Source of the DNA: Allosalinactinospora lopnorensis | Lineage (GTDB): Bacteria; Actinomycetota; Actinomycetes; Streptosporangiales; Streptosporangiaceae | Direction of reading: 5' to 3' | DNA: 64,000 bases | Assembly (NCBI RefSeq): GCF_000981225.1 | Contig: NZ_LAJC01000002.1 | Coordinates: forward strand, 62,001-126,000 | Shown here: piece after piece, positions 28,567 through 38,278 of the stretch | Layout of the letters: the number at the start of each line of letters is the position of its first letter | How positions within the stretch are numbered: the stretch's first letter is position 1 | Notes under the pieces: model-generated | What the model was told of the DNA's origin: nothing | The model's input: the letters and a program-made list of their open reading frames with translations, nothing else | Databases searched by the model: none | Made by a program: the position numbers and the translations under genes

Positions 28567-30326
28567 GTGGCCGATCGCGACGACGAGCGTCAGGCGGAGC
28601 GCGACCGTGAAGTCGCAGAACTCACGGCTCAGGTCTCCTATTTGGAAAAGGAACTAAGCGTGGTCCGGCGGAAGCTCGCCGATTCCCCCCGCCACGTACG
28701 GCTGCTTGAAGACCGGCTCCGTGAGGCGCAGGCCAACCTGGCCGCTGCCAACAGTCAGAACGAGCGCCTCGTGGCGACCCTGAAGGAGGCCCGCGATCAG
28801 ATCGTGGCGCTGAAGGAAGAAGTCGACCGGTTGGCCCAGCCGCCGTCCGGTTTCGGGGTCTTCCTTGAGGCGCGCGATGACGAGACTGTCGAGATCTTCA
28901 CCAACGGCCGCAAGATGCGCGTCAACATCAGCCCCTCGGTCGACATCGAGGAGCTGCGCCCCGGCCAGGAGGTCATGCTCAACGAGGCGTTCAACGTCGT
29001 CGAGGTACAGTCGTTCGAGACCGTGGGCGAGGTCGTCATGCTCAAGGAGCTCCTTGAGGACGGCCATCGCGCGCTCGTCATCTCCAACCACGACGAAGAG
29101 AAGATCGTGCGGCTGGCCGAGCCGCTGCGCGACCAGCCGGTACGCCCCGGCGACTCCCTGCTCCTGGAGGCGCGTTCCGGCTACGTCTACGAACGTATCC
29201 CCAAGTCCGAGGTCGAGGAGCTGATCCTCGAAGAGGTCCCCGATATCGCCTATACCGATATCGGCGGACTCGGCGGCAGATCGAGATGATCCGCGACGCG
29301 GTCGAGCTGCCCTACCTGCACAAGGACCTGTTCTACGAGCACCAGCTGCGCCCGCCCAAGGGCGTGCTGCTCTACGGCCCTCCCGGTTGTGGGAAGACTC
29401 TCATCGCCAAGGCGGTGGCCAACTCGCTGGCCAAGCAGGTCGCCGAGAAGACCGGCCACGATGTCGGCAAGAGCTTCTTTTTGAACATCAAGGGTCCGGA
29501 GCTGCTGAACAAGTACGTCGGCGAGACCGAGCGCCACATCCGTGTGGTGTTCCAGCGGGCCAGGGAGAAGGCCGGCGAGGGCACACCGGTCATCGTGTTC
29601 TTCGACGAGATGGACTCGATCTTCCGCACCCGCGGGTCGGGTGTGTCCAGCGATGTCGAGAACACGATCGTGCCGCAGCTGCTCAGCGAGATCGACGGTG
29701 TCGAAGGGCTGGAGAACGTCATCGTCATCGGCGCCTCCAACCGCGAGGACATGATCGACCCGGCGATCCTGCGGCCCGGCCGGCTCGACGTCAAGATCAA
29801 GATCGAGCGGCCCGACGCCGAGGCGGCGCGAGACATCTTCTCCAAGTACATCACCGAGGGACTGCCGCTGCACGACGAGGATCTGGCCGAGCACGGCGAC
29901 TCGCGGAGGGCCACGGTCGACGCCATGATCCAGCGAGTCGTCGAGCGGATGTACACCGAGAACGAGGAGAACCGCTTCCTGGAAGTGACCTACGCCAACG
30001 GCGATAAAGAGGTCCTGTACTTCAAGGACTTCAACTCCGGTGCCATGATCGAGAACATCGTGGACCGCGCCAAGAAGATGGCGATCAAGGACTTCATCGA
30101 CAACCGGGCCAAGGGGATCCGGGTCTCGCACCTGATGCAGGCCTGCGTCGACGAGTTCAGCGAGAACGAGGACCTCCCCAACACCACCAACCCCGACGAC
30201 TGGGCGCGGATCTCCGGGAAGAAGGGGGAGCGGATCGTCTACATCCGTACCCTGATCTCCGGCAAGGAAGGATCCGACTCCGGCCGCTCCATCGACACCG
30301 TGGCGAATACCGGCCAGTACCTCTGA
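28567..30326 (+). CDS. arc: Proteasomal AAA ATPase ARC/Mpa; one-base frameshift near 29275
   Basis: Hexameric unfoldase that recognises pupylated proteins through its coiled coil and threads them into the 20S proteasome. N-terminal coiled coil at about residues 8-75, two OB folds at about 80-225, then the AAA domain ([19 protein letters not shown] Walker [16 protein letters not shown] Walker B). The C-terminus is GQYL, the penultimate Tyr docking motif. The frame is cut after YTDIGGLGG; adding one G at 29275-29276 gives [18 protein letters not shown] and a normal 586-residue protein. As the rest is perfectly conserved, the break is probably a sequence error. GTG 28567 is preferred because GGGAGG is nine bases upstream; GTG 28558 is too close. 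Confidence 0.95.
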
Positions 30327-30354
30327 GGCTGATCCGCGGCACAAACGCATCGAT

Positions 30355-30390
30355 GGCCGGTCCTCGGGGCGAGGATCGGCCGTCCGTTTT
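30355..30390 (+). terminator. Rho-independent terminator after arc
   Basis: GGCCGGTCCTCG (30355-30366) pairs with CGAGGATCGGCC (30370-30381) over 12 positions with one G-T, followed by GTCCGTTTTCC. It separates arc from dop, which then needs its own promoter in the remaining 130 bp. Confidence 0.7.
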
Positions 30391-30521
30391 CCTGGGGGCG
30401 TGATGACGCCAATAACGGAACGAACCGCCCACATCCCGCAACGCGCCCGAAAACGGCCGCTGCCGGGCCACAATTCGCGACTTGGCGTTCAAGAGGCCGC
30501 AACGGTGGATAACCTTCCATC

Positions 30522-32041
30522 ATGAGTGTGCGGCGGATTATGGGCATCGAGACCGAGTACGGCATCTCCGTGCCCGGCAACCCCGGTGCTAACGCGATGG
30601 TGACCTCGACCCAGGTGGTCAACGCCTACCTGGCGGCTTCGGCCGCGCGGGCCCGCAAGGCCCGGTGGGACTTCGAGGAGGAGAACCCGCTTCGTGACGC
30701 GCGCGGATTCGATCTCGCGCGCGAGGTCGCCGACCCTACCCAGCTCACCGACGAGGATCTGGGCCTGGCCAACGTCATCCTCACCAACGGTGCACGGCTC
30801 TACGTCGACCACGCCCACCCCGAGTACTCCGCGCCCGAGGTCACCAACCCCCGCGACGCGGTGCTGTGGGACAAAGCCGGCGAGCAGGTGATGGCCGATG
30901 CATCGCGGCGCGCCGCTGCCATCCCCGGTGTCGAGGCGATCCAGCTCTACAAGAACAACACCGACAACAAGGGCGCCTCGTACGGCTGCCACGAGAACTA
31001 CCTGATGCGCCGGTCGACGCCGTTCGGCGACATCGTGCGGCACCTGATCCCGTTCTTCGTCTCCCGGCAGGTCGTCTGCGGGGCCGGGCGGGTCGGCATC
31101 GGCGCCGACGGCCGCGACAGCGGTTTCCAGATCAGCCAGCGAGCCGACTTCTTCGAGGTCGAGGTGGGTCTGGAGACCACCTTGAAGCGGCCGATCATCA
31201 ACACCCGCGACGAGCCGCACGCCGACCCGGACAAGTACCGGAGGCTGCACGTCATCATCGGCGACGCAACATGAGCGAGATCTCCACCTACCTCAAGCTC
31301 GGCACCACGTCGATCGTGCTGGCCATGATCGAGGACGGGTTCCTCAGCGTCGACCTCTCGCTGGAGACCCCCGTGGCCGACCTCCGGGCGTTCTCGCACG
31401 ACCCCGGGCTGAGCCACACCGCCCGGCTGCGGGACGGCCGCCGGATGACGGCCCTCCAGCTCCAGCGCGAGTACCTCGAACAGGCCCGCAAGTACGTCGA
31501 GGACCGGTACGGCACCGACACCGCGCCCGACACCACCGATGTGCTGAACCGTTGGGAATCCGTCCTGGACCGCCTCACCGACGATCCCATGAAGCTCTGC
31601 GAGGAACTCGACTGGGTGGCCAAGCTCAAGCTGCTGGAGGGGTACCGCCAGCGCGACGACATCGACTGGGGCCACCACCGCCTGCAGCTCGTCGACCTGC
31701 AGTACTCCGATGTTCGCCCGGACAGGGGGCTGTACAACCGGCTTGTGGCGCGTGGCCGGATGCAGCGACTGCTCGACCCGGCCGAGGTGGAGCATTCCAT
31801 CACCGAGCCTCCCGAGGACACCCGCGCCTACTTCCGCGGGCGCTGCCTGGCCAAGTACGCCGACTCGGTGGCCGCCGCCTCGTGGGATTCGGTCATATTC
31901 GACCTGCCCGGTTACGACTCTCTGCAACGTGTGCCCACCCTGGAGCCGCTGCGCGGCACCAAGGAGCACGTGGGATCCCTTCTGGAGCGTTCCCCGACGG
32001 CCGCTGACCTGGTGGCGGTGCTGACCGGAGAGAGGCGCTGA
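30522..32041 (+). CDS. dop: Depupylase / Pup deamidase Dop; one-base frameshift near 31267
   Basis: Carboxylate-amine-ligase-fold enzyme that removes Pup from substrates and deamidates Pup-Gln. It starts [16 protein letters not shown] (the catalytic E-x-E-Y loop) and has the Dop-specific insertion [32 protein letters not shown] and [23 protein letters not shown] are shared with PafA. The frame fails at 31267: one added C gives [17 protein letters not shown] and 506 residues, the usual length. Pup here ends in Glu, so the deamidase step is not required and the depupylase role should dominate (inference). Confidence 0.94.
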
Positions 32042-32274
32042 GGGCGCTGCGGAGTGGTCAGCGCCGCGCGGTGCCCGTCCGCGCGGAGGACGGGCTGTCC
32101 AAAGAGCGCATCCGGCTTGTGTGCGATTCGGGGACTGCGGCCGCGGGTACCAGCGTTCGCACGGGTGTACGGCACGGACATGGGTAACGTGCCGACAACG
32201 GGGGCCGTGATCGAGGTTGAGGCGTCCGTGGTTGGGCCAAGATAAGAGCAGAGCCCGAATAGGAGGTTGCTTCG

Positions 32275-32478
32275 ATGGCGACAAAGGACACCGGTGGTCA
32301 GAAGCACGCGGGCCGCCGCGACGAAGAGGCCGAAGAGGTCGAGGCGAGCACCGAGACCACAGAGCGCAACGAGAAGCTGGACGAGGAAGTCGACGACATC
32401 CTGGATGAGATCGACGAGGTGCTCGAGGCCAACAGCGAGGACTTCGTGCGGCAGTTCGTCCAGAAGGGCGGAGAATAG
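32275..32478 (+). CDS. pup: Prokaryotic ubiquitin-like protein Pup (ends Gly-Gly-Glu)
   Basis: A 67-residue intrinsically disordered tag, covalently attached by PafA to substrate lysines through its C-terminal Glu. The Arg-containing N-terminal part is disordered; the central acidic helix (NEKLDEEVDDILDEIDEVLE) is the part bound by the ARC coiled coil. The end EDFVRQFVQKGGE is the ligation tail. The last codon is GAA, so Pup is made directly in the Glu form rather than as the Gln form that Dop must deamidate. ATG follows AGGAGGTTGCTTCG. It sits between dop and prcB. Confidence 0.97.
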   Translation: MATKDTGGQKHAGRRDEEAEEVEASTETTERNEKLDEEVDDILDEIDEVLEANSEDFVRQFVQKGGE

Positions 32479-32586
32479 CCGAACGCCGGGTCCCGGGGGA
32501 GCAGGCGTGCCGGATCGGCGGTGAGCGGTTCCGCCGCCGGTTCGCTGAGAGCACAGTCGGGACCGGTGCTTGGCAGCCGATCTGCA

Positions 32587-32636
32587 TGGTCATAAGGGCG
32601 CCATGGTCAGTAAGGTCCGGCGTGGTCAGTAAGGTC
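32587..32636. repeat. Tandem direct repeats upstream of prcB
   Basis: TGGTCAGTAAGGTC occurs exactly at 32604-32617 and 32623-32636. A degenerate copy, TGGTCATAAGGGC, starts at 32587. The steps are 17 and 19 bp, near two helical turns. The block lies in the otherwise empty 232 bp between pup and prcB and may be an operator or promoter element for prcBA. Confidence 0.55.
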
Positions 32637-32710
32637 GAGCTATCAGCAGTTCTGATCACCCGACGCTCCCCGCTCCACTCCACGGGCGGGGCGCCACTGA
32701 AGGGAGTCGC

Positions 32711-33559
32711 GTGTCCGAAACGTTCGAAGGCGGGGGACGGTTGCCCGCGGCGTTCATGACCCCGGGAACATCGTCCTTCACCGACTTTCTCCGCGAGGTC
32801 AACCCCGACCTTCTGCCGGGGCGGTCCGACCTGCCCCAGGGCGGTTCGTCCGCGCATCTCACCCCTGAGGCCACCACAATCGTCTCGTTGACCTTCCCAG
32901 GGGGCGTCGCCCTGGCGGGCGACCGCCGGGCAACGTCGGGAAACGTCATCGCGCACCGCGATATGGACAAGCTCTTCCGCGCCGACGAGTTCTCCGCCCT
33001 CGCCATCGCCGGCGCGGCGGGTATCGGTATTGAGCTGGCCAAGCTGTTCCAGGTGGAACTGGAGCACTACGAGAAGATGGAGGGGCACTCCCTCTCTCTG
33101 GAGGGCAAGGCCAACAAGCTCGCCACGATGATCCGCGGGAACCTGCCTATGGCGCTCCAGGGCTTCGTGGTGGTCCCGCTGCTCGTCGGCTACGACGAGG
33201 CCCACCGCAAGGGCCGGATCTTCAGCTACGACCCGGTGGGCGGGCGCTATGAGGAGCACCGTTTCCACTCGATCGGTTCCGGCTCGGTGTACGCCGGCGG
33301 CGCGCTGAAGAAGCTCTTCACCGAGGACCTCTCCCAGGACGACGCCGTAACCGCGGCCGTGCAGTCCCTTTACGACGCCGCCGACGACGACGCCGCCACT
33401 GGTGGCCCCGATGTGCATCGCAAGATCTACCCACTGGTCGACGTGATCACCGAGGACGGGCACCGCCGGTTGCCGAATGAGGAGATCGCCCGGGTGGCCG
33501 AGGCGGTCGTCGCGGCACGCAGCGAGCGGCCTGACGGCCCGACCGCGCCGTTGCGCTGA
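32711..33559 (+). CDS. prcB: Proteasome beta subunit (catalytic)
   Basis: Proteolytic subunit of the 20S core. The 282-residue precursor has a 54-residue propeptide and the mature N-terminus [21 protein letters not shown], with Thr55 as nucleophile released by autocleavage, Asp and Lys partners in GDRRATSGN and [11 protein letters not shown], and [16 protein letters not shown]. The start is GTG 32711 with GGGAG upstream. It is followed by prcA after 37 bp, so the two are co-transcribed. A promoter is expected in the repeat-bearing gap upstream. Confidence 0.97.
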   Translation: MSETFEGGGRLPAAFMTPGTSSFTDFLREVNPDLLPGRSDLPQGGSSAHLTPEATTIVSLTFPGGVALAGDRRATSGNVIAHRDMDKLFRADEFSALAIAGAAGIGIELAKLFQVELEHYEKMEGHSLSLEGKANKLATMIRGNLPMALQGFVVVPLLVGYDEAHRKGRIFSYDPVGGRYEEHRFHSIGSGSVYAGGALKKLFTEDLSQDDAVTAAVQSLYDAADDDAATGGPDVHRKIYPLVDVITEDGHRRLPNEEIARVAEAVVAARSERPDGPTAPLR

Positions 33560-33596
33560 TATCCCGATCCCTACTTGAGTAAAGGAACGATCCGCG

Positions 33597-34337
33597 GTGT
33601 CGATGCCGTTCTACGTCTCCCCCGAACAGAGCATGAAGGACAAGGCGGACTACGCGCGTAAGGGGATCGCGCGGGGCCGCAGCGCCGTCGTACTGCGCTA
33701 CGACGGCGGCATCCTGCTCGTGGCCGACAACATGTCCCGCACCCTGCACAAGATCAGCGAGCTCTACGACCGCATCGCTTTCGCCGCGGTGGGGCGCTAC
33801 AACGAGTTCGAGAACCTGCGGCAGGCGGGGGTGAAGTTCGCCGATGTCCGCGGCTACGCCTACGACCGCCGCGACGTCAACGGGCGGATGCTGGCCAACG
33901 CCTACGCTCAGACGCTGGGAGCGGTGTTCAGCGAGAGCAGCAAGCCCTGGGAAGTGGAGATCGTGGTCGCCGAGGTGGGGGAGACCGCCGACTCCGACCA
34001 GATCTACCGGGTCACCTTCGACGGCTCGGTGGTCGACGAGCGCGACTTCGTCGCCATGGGCGGCTCGGCCGACCGGGTCAGCGCCACGTTGAAGGAGCAC
34101 TTCGACAAGGACGCCTCCCTTGCCGGTGCGCTGGCCGCGGCGATGCACGCGCTGGCCCACGAGAACGGGGAACAGCGCGGGCTGGAGGCGAGCAGCCTCG
34201 AGGTCGCGGTGCTGGACCGGGCGCGCGAGCACCGCAAGTTCCGCCGCATCCAGGGAGAGCGGCTCAACCGGCTCGTCGAGGAGGGGAGGACGGCCGAGAA
34301 TTCCGCCGACGGGGGCGAAGACGGCGGTGATTCCTGA
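33597..34337 (+). CDS. prcA: Proteasome alpha subunit
   Basis: Forms the outer rings and gate of the 20S proteasome and binds the ARC C-termini. 246 residues, beginning [24 protein letters not shown], the gate and alpha-type H0 helix, with no catalytic Thr. The core has [21 protein letters not shown] and [16 protein letters not shown]. The acidic C-terminal tail ([11 protein letters not shown]) is typical of actinobacterial PrcA. The start is GTG 33597, 37 bp after prcB. A strong hairpin follows. Confidence 0.97.
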   Translation: MSMPFYVSPEQSMKDKADYARKGIARGRSAVVLRYDGGILLVADNMSRTLHKISELYDRIAFAAVGRYNEFENLRQAGVKFADVRGYAYDRRDVNGRMLANAYAQTLGAVFSESSKPWEVEIVVAEVGETADSDQIYRVTFDGSVVDERDFVAMGGSADRVSATLKEHFDKDASLAGALAAAMHALAHENGEQRGLEASSLEVAVLDRAREHRKFRRIQGERLNRLVEEGRTAENSADGGEDGGDS

Positions 34338-34356
34338 CGAGTCCCGGTGGCGTGGT

Positions 34357-34395
34357 GGGCGCCGGGGCGGTGGGCTGCCCACCGCCCCGGCGCCC
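34357..34395. terminator. prcBA terminator hairpin
   Basis: 34357-34375 pairs with 34377-34395 over up to 19 bp of G/C-rich sequence, 19 bases after the prcA stop. It isolates prcBA from pafA. Confidence 0.75.
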
Positions 34396-34501
34396 GCAGT
34401 CTTCGCGGGCCCGTTGTGCGGCCAGGACATAGGGTGGAGCCGTGGAGCGCCGCGGTGGCGTGACCGGGGCGCCCGTGGGACGGGAAGTTGGGTGAGTCCG
34501 C

Positions 34502-35860
34502 GTGGAACGTCGCATCTTTGGTCTGGAGAACGAGTACGGCGTAACGTGCACGTTCCGGGGACAGCGGCGGCTGTCCCCGGATGAGGTAGCACGCTACCTG
34601 TTCCGGCGGGTGGTCTCGTGGGGACGCAGCAGCAATGTCTTCCTCCGCAATGGCGCGCGCCTCTACCTCGATGTCGGGAGCCACCCGGAGTACGCGACCC
34701 CTGAATGCGACAACCTCGCCGATCTGGTGGCGCACGACAAGGCGGGCGAACGGATCCTCGAAGGGCTCCAGGTCGACGCCGAGCAGCGGCTGCACGAAGA
34801 GGGGATCGCCGGGGAGATCTACCTGTTCAAGAACAACACCGACTCCGCGGGCAACTCCTATGGCTGCCATGAGAACTACCTGGTGGGGCGGCACGGAGAG
34901 TTCGGGCGGCTGGCAGATGTCCTCATCCCGTTCCTGGTGACCCGGCAGATCATCTGCGGCGCGGGCAAGGTGCTGCAGACACCTCGGGGGGCGCTGTACT
35001 GCGTGAGCCAGCGGGCCGAGCACATCTGGGAGGGCGTCTCCTCGGCGACCACCCGCTCCCGGCCGATCATCAACACCCGCGACGAGCCGCACGCCGATGC
35101 CGAACGGTTCCGGCGGCTGCACGTGATCGTCGGCGACTCCAACATGAGCGAGATGACCACCCTGCTCAAGCTGGCGTCCACGGACCTCGTGCTGCGGATG
35201 GTCGAGACCGGCATGGTCATGCGCGACTACACCCTTGAGAACCCGATCCGGGCGATCCGCGAGGTCAGCCACGACATGACCGGTCGGCGCAAGGTGCGCC
35301 TGGCCAACGGGCGCGAGGCGAGCGCGCTTGAGATCCAGCGGGAGTACCTGGAGAAGGTGCAGACCTACGTCGACCGGCACGGTACCGACGCCACCGGCAA
35401 GCGGATCCTGGAGCTGTGGGAACGCACGCTGGAGGCAGTGGAGACGCAGAACCTGAGCCTGGTGCAGCACGAGATCGACTGGGCGGCGAAGTACCTGCTC
35501 CTGGAGCGGTACCGGGAGAAGCACGGGCTGTCGCTGTCGTCGCCGCGCATCGCCCAGCTGGACCTGACCTACCACGACATCCACCGCGACCGCGGGCTCT
35601 TCTACCTGCTGCAGAGCAGGGGCCAGATGGATCGGGTGGTCGGCGACCTCAAGATCTTCGGGGCCAAGTCGCTGCCGCCGCAGACGACACGGGCCCGGCT
35701 GCGCGGCGAGTTCATCCGCCGGGCCCAGGAGCAGCGGCGCGATTTCACCGTGGACTGGGTGCACCTGAAGCTGAACGACCAGGCTCAGCGGACCGTGCTG
35801 TGCAAGGATCCGTTCAAGGCCGTGGACGAACGGGTGGAGAAACTCATCGCCGGGATGTAG
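34502..35860 (+). CDS. pafA: Pup-protein ligase PafA
   Basis: ATP-dependent ligase joining the Pup C-terminal Glu to substrate lysines. Intact at 452 residues: [17 protein letters not shown] carries the catalytic E-x-E-Y strand with the Asp base further on, [20 protein letters not shown] the ATP/Mg site, and [21 protein letters not shown] the loop shared with Dop. It lacks the Dop-specific insertion, which separates it from the paralogue 4 kb upstream. The start is GTG 34502 with GGGTGAG upstream. It lies in its own transcription unit after the prcA hairpin. Confidence 0.97.
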   Translation: MERRIFGLENEYGVTCTFRGQRRLSPDEVARYLFRRVVSWGRSSNVFLRNGARLYLDVGSHPEYATPECDNLADLVAHDKAGERILEGLQVDAEQRLHEEGIAGEIYLFKNNTDSAGNSYGCHENYLVGRHGEFGRLADVLIPFLVTRQIICGAGKVLQTPRGALYCVSQRAEHIWEGVSSATTRSRPIINTRDEPHADAERFRRLHVIVGDSNMSEMTTLLKLASTDLVLRMVETGMVMRDYTLENPIRAIREVSHDMTGRRKVRLANGREASALEIQREYLEKVQTYVDRHGTDATGKRILELWERTLEAVETQNLSLVQHEIDWAAKYLLLERYREKHGLSLSSPRIAQLDLTYHDIHRDRGLFYLLQSRGQMDRVVGDLKIFGAKSLPPQTTRARLRGEFIRRAQEQRRDFTVDWVHLKLNDQAQRTVLCKDPFKAVDERVEKLIAGM

Positions 35861-35956
35861 CCGCCCGTACTTACGTGGCTCTCACCCCTGGCACGGCAGT
35901 GTTGCCGTTTCGATAGTGTGTCGGGGACCCGAGCCGGATTATTGAGGTAATGACGT

Positions 35957-36988
35957 ATGCGACGACGTGCCGCCCTCGTGGTGCCGTTCTCCGCCGTGCT
36001 GCTGGCGGTGTCGAGTTGTGGCTCCATACCGGAGGACTGGAAGACCCCGGCCTTCATGCAGGGCGACGAGGAGGAACTCGACGATCGGTTGCCCACCGTC
36101 ACCGGTGAGATCGGTGAGGAGCCGAAGGTCGAGTTCCCCGACATCCCGCCGCCCGACGAGCAGGTGTCGGGTGTCCTGGAGAAGGGCGAAGGTGAGGGTG
36201 AGCTCGTCCGCGCCGACGACATGATCCTGGCCGAGATCGTGGACTACCAGTGGACGGCCAAGGGCGAGACCGAGAAGACGCAGTCCACCTACGAGACGGG
36301 GGCGCCGGTCCTGCTGGAGCTGGGGCAGATGGGTGAGGAACTCACCGGCGAGCTGGTGGACCAGCCGGTCGGCACCCGCGTCGAGTTCGTGTTCCCGCCC
36401 CAGGACTCCGAAGAGGCCCAGGCCATGGGCCAGGAGCCGGAGCCCGGGGCGTCGGTGTCGATCGTCGACGTCATGGGCCGCTACGGCAAGGGCGACACCG
36501 TCGCGGGCGAGCAGACCAACGACGGCGGCGGCGGCCTGCCCACGGCTACGGACGCCGGCTCCGACGAGCCCGAGATCCAGATTCCCGAGGGCGACCCGCC
36601 GGAGGAGCTCGAGTCGGTCCGGATGGTCGAGGGAGACGGCCCCGAGGTCGAGGAGGAGCAGCAGCTCATCGTCCAGTACACCGGGGTGACGTGGAACGAT
36701 GGCAAGGTCTTCGACTCGACCTGGAGCCGCGGCGGTACGCCGGCCACCTTCCCGATCGGTGTCGGCCAGGTCATCGAGGGCTGGGACGAGGGCCTGGTCG
36801 GAGAGAACGTCGGCAGCCGGGTGATGCTGGCGATCCCCGAGGACAAGGCCTACGGCGGCAAAGCGGCGGAGAGCGGATCGCCGGAGGGGGCGCTCGTCTT
36901 CGTCGTGGACATTCTCGGCGCGATCGACAGCCAGCCGGCGGAGGAGCAGCCCGCCGAGGAGGGCGAAGGCGGCGGGGAAGGGGAATAG
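35957..36988 (+). CDS. FKBP-type peptidyl-prolyl isomerase lipoprotein
   Basis: A 343-residue exported lipoprotein: basic start, hydrophobic stretch and lipobox VSSC with Cys21. Two FKBP-like modules follow. The first (about 85-175) is degenerate. The second (about 230-325) is canonical with YTGVTWNDGKVFDSTW, FPIGVGQVIEGWDEGLVG and IPEDKAYGG. Linkers and the C-terminus are strongly acidic and Gly/Glu-rich. It probably helps fold secreted proteins outside the membrane. It stands directly after pafA, as related FKBP genes do in many actinobacterial proteasome loci. Confidence 0.9.
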   Translation: MRRRAALVVPFSAVLLAVSSCGSIPEDWKTPAFMQGDEEELDDRLPTVTGEIGEEPKVEFPDIPPPDEQVSGVLEKGEGEGELVRADDMILAEIVDYQWTAKGETEKTQSTYETGAPVLLELGQMGEELTGELVDQPVGTRVEFVFPPQDSEEAQAMGQEPEPGASVSIVDVMGRYGKGDTVAGEQTNDGGGGLPTATDAGSDEPEIQIPEGDPPEELESVRMVEGDGPEVEEEQQLIVQYTGVTWNDGKVFDSTWSRGGTPATFPIGVGQVIEGWDEGLVGENVGSRVMLAIPEDKAYGGKAAESGSPEGALVFVVDILGAIDSQPAEEQPAEEGEGGGEGE

Positions 36989-37073
36989 CCGCCCGGACTC
37001 CGGCTATCCGCGGCGCGCCCGGCGCCTCCTGCACACCTGCGAGGGCCGTGCTGTGCGCCGCGAGGCGGCGCCT

Positions 37074-38150
37074 TCAGAGCAGGGCCGCCGCGTGCCGTCC
37101 GGCGGCGGCCGCGGTGAGGAAGTAGGCGCCGTCCTCGTCGAGCGTGCGGCCCATGCTGGAGAGCGGCACCGGGAGCTCGCGCAGCGCCGTGTCGAGGCCG
37201 TCGATGGCGACCTCCACCAGCCGGTGGCGTTCCCCCAGGACGGCGGCCTCGGTGCGGACGCGCTCACCGAAGGCGCCGGCCAGCCGGGGCAGCACCACAT
37301 CGGCCGGTGCCAGGGCCACGCGGCCGTAGGCGGTGATGCTGTGGTGGGAGACGCCCCTGTGGCGCTCCCGCCCATCGGCCTCGCTCACGCGCAGCGACGC
37401 CACTGGGCGGCCCTCCAGGACGGCGGCGGCGTTGACGGCCTCGCCGCAGGAGACACCCGAGAAACCCCACGGGGTGCCGGTACCGAGATTCCCCGGCCCC
37501 TGGGCGACGACCGCGATCTCGGCGTCCAGCACGTGGCGTGCCGCGAGCAGGCCGGTGTGCACGGTGACGGTCTCCAGGTCGCCGCCGAAGGCCTGGCCGG
37601 CGGTGACGGTCGCGGCGAGCCGGCCGGAGGAGCGCAGCCCCGCCAGCGACCGGGAGAAGACCGCGGGGAGCGCGCCGCCGTCGAGCATCACGTAGACGAC
37701 CCTGGTTCCGGGGCGTTCGGCCTCCACACCGGCGAGCACCGCGGGCAGCGCCGAATGCAGGTCGGCGGTGACGACCGGCATACCGCCCACCTCGTGGGCG
37801 TCGCGGAGGGCGGCGTGGTGCGGAGAGTCCTGCTCGTCGGCGCCGAGTACCGTGACCTGCGACGAGGTATAGCGGGCCTTCACCAGGTGGCCGGAATCGT
37901 CCGGATCCGGCGGCAGCCGGTCGGGCACGGCGACCACCATCGCGTAGCCGCCGGTCCCCAGCCCCATCTCCAGGGCGGTGGTGTTGAGCAGCACCCGATC
38001 GCCGGGCTCCGGACACCCCACGAGGCCGGTGTAGGCCAGCGCGCGGCGGGTGTGTTCCCCGTCCGCCTCATCCAGGACGGCCTCGATCTCGACAGCCCCC
38101 GGCCAGGACCGCAGGACCGCGGTGACCTCGCCCGCTCGCCACCGGATCAC
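37074..38150 (-). CDS. DUF3866 family protein
   Basis: A 358-residue soluble actinobacterial protein of unknown role, often found at proteasome loci. It begins VIRWRAGEVTAVLRSWPGAVEIE, followed by the family block GDRVLLNTTALEMGLGTGGYAMVVA and VVAQGPGNLGTGTPWGFSGV near residue 235. No catalytic motif is recognised. The start is GTG 38150 with GTGAGG upstream. It is divergent from pafBC, only 128 bp away, so the two may share control; it converges with the FKBP gene. Confidence 0.8.
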   Translation of the reverse strand: MIRWRAGEVTAVLRSWPGAVEIEAVLDEADGEHTRRALAYTGLVGCPEPGDRVLLNTTALEMGLGTGGYAMVVAVPDRLPPDPDDSGHLVKARYTSSQVTVLGADEQDSPHHAALRDAHEVGGMPVVTADLHSALPAVLAGVEAERPGTRVVYVMLDGGALPAVFSRSLAGLRSSGRLAATVTAGQAFGGDLETVTVHTGLLAARHVLDAEIAVVAQGPGNLGTGTPWGFSGVSCGEAVNAAAVLEGRPVASLRVSEADGRERHRGVSHHSITAYGRVALAPADVVLPRLAGAFGERVRTEAAVLGERHRLVEVAIDGLDTALRELPVPLSSMGRTLDEDGAYFLTAAAAGRHAAALL

Positions 38151-38278
38151 CGCCGCCTCACCACTGCGCCTCGACCTTCGAACCGGGAAGGAATGGCGTT
38201 CTTGCACACGTCTGGCACGGTACCGTCTTGGCTAGAGGGGTACGGGGCGGACGCGCGCGACGAGGGGACGGATCGGCG

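Noticed and set aside
30998-33463. Very long minus-strand open frame opposite dop, pup and prcB
   Set aside because: It is antisense to three certain genes; such frames arise from the high GC content. The translation has low-complexity composition and no family likeness. The same holds for 1155-2978, 9965-12283, 15045-16907 and 34004-35764.
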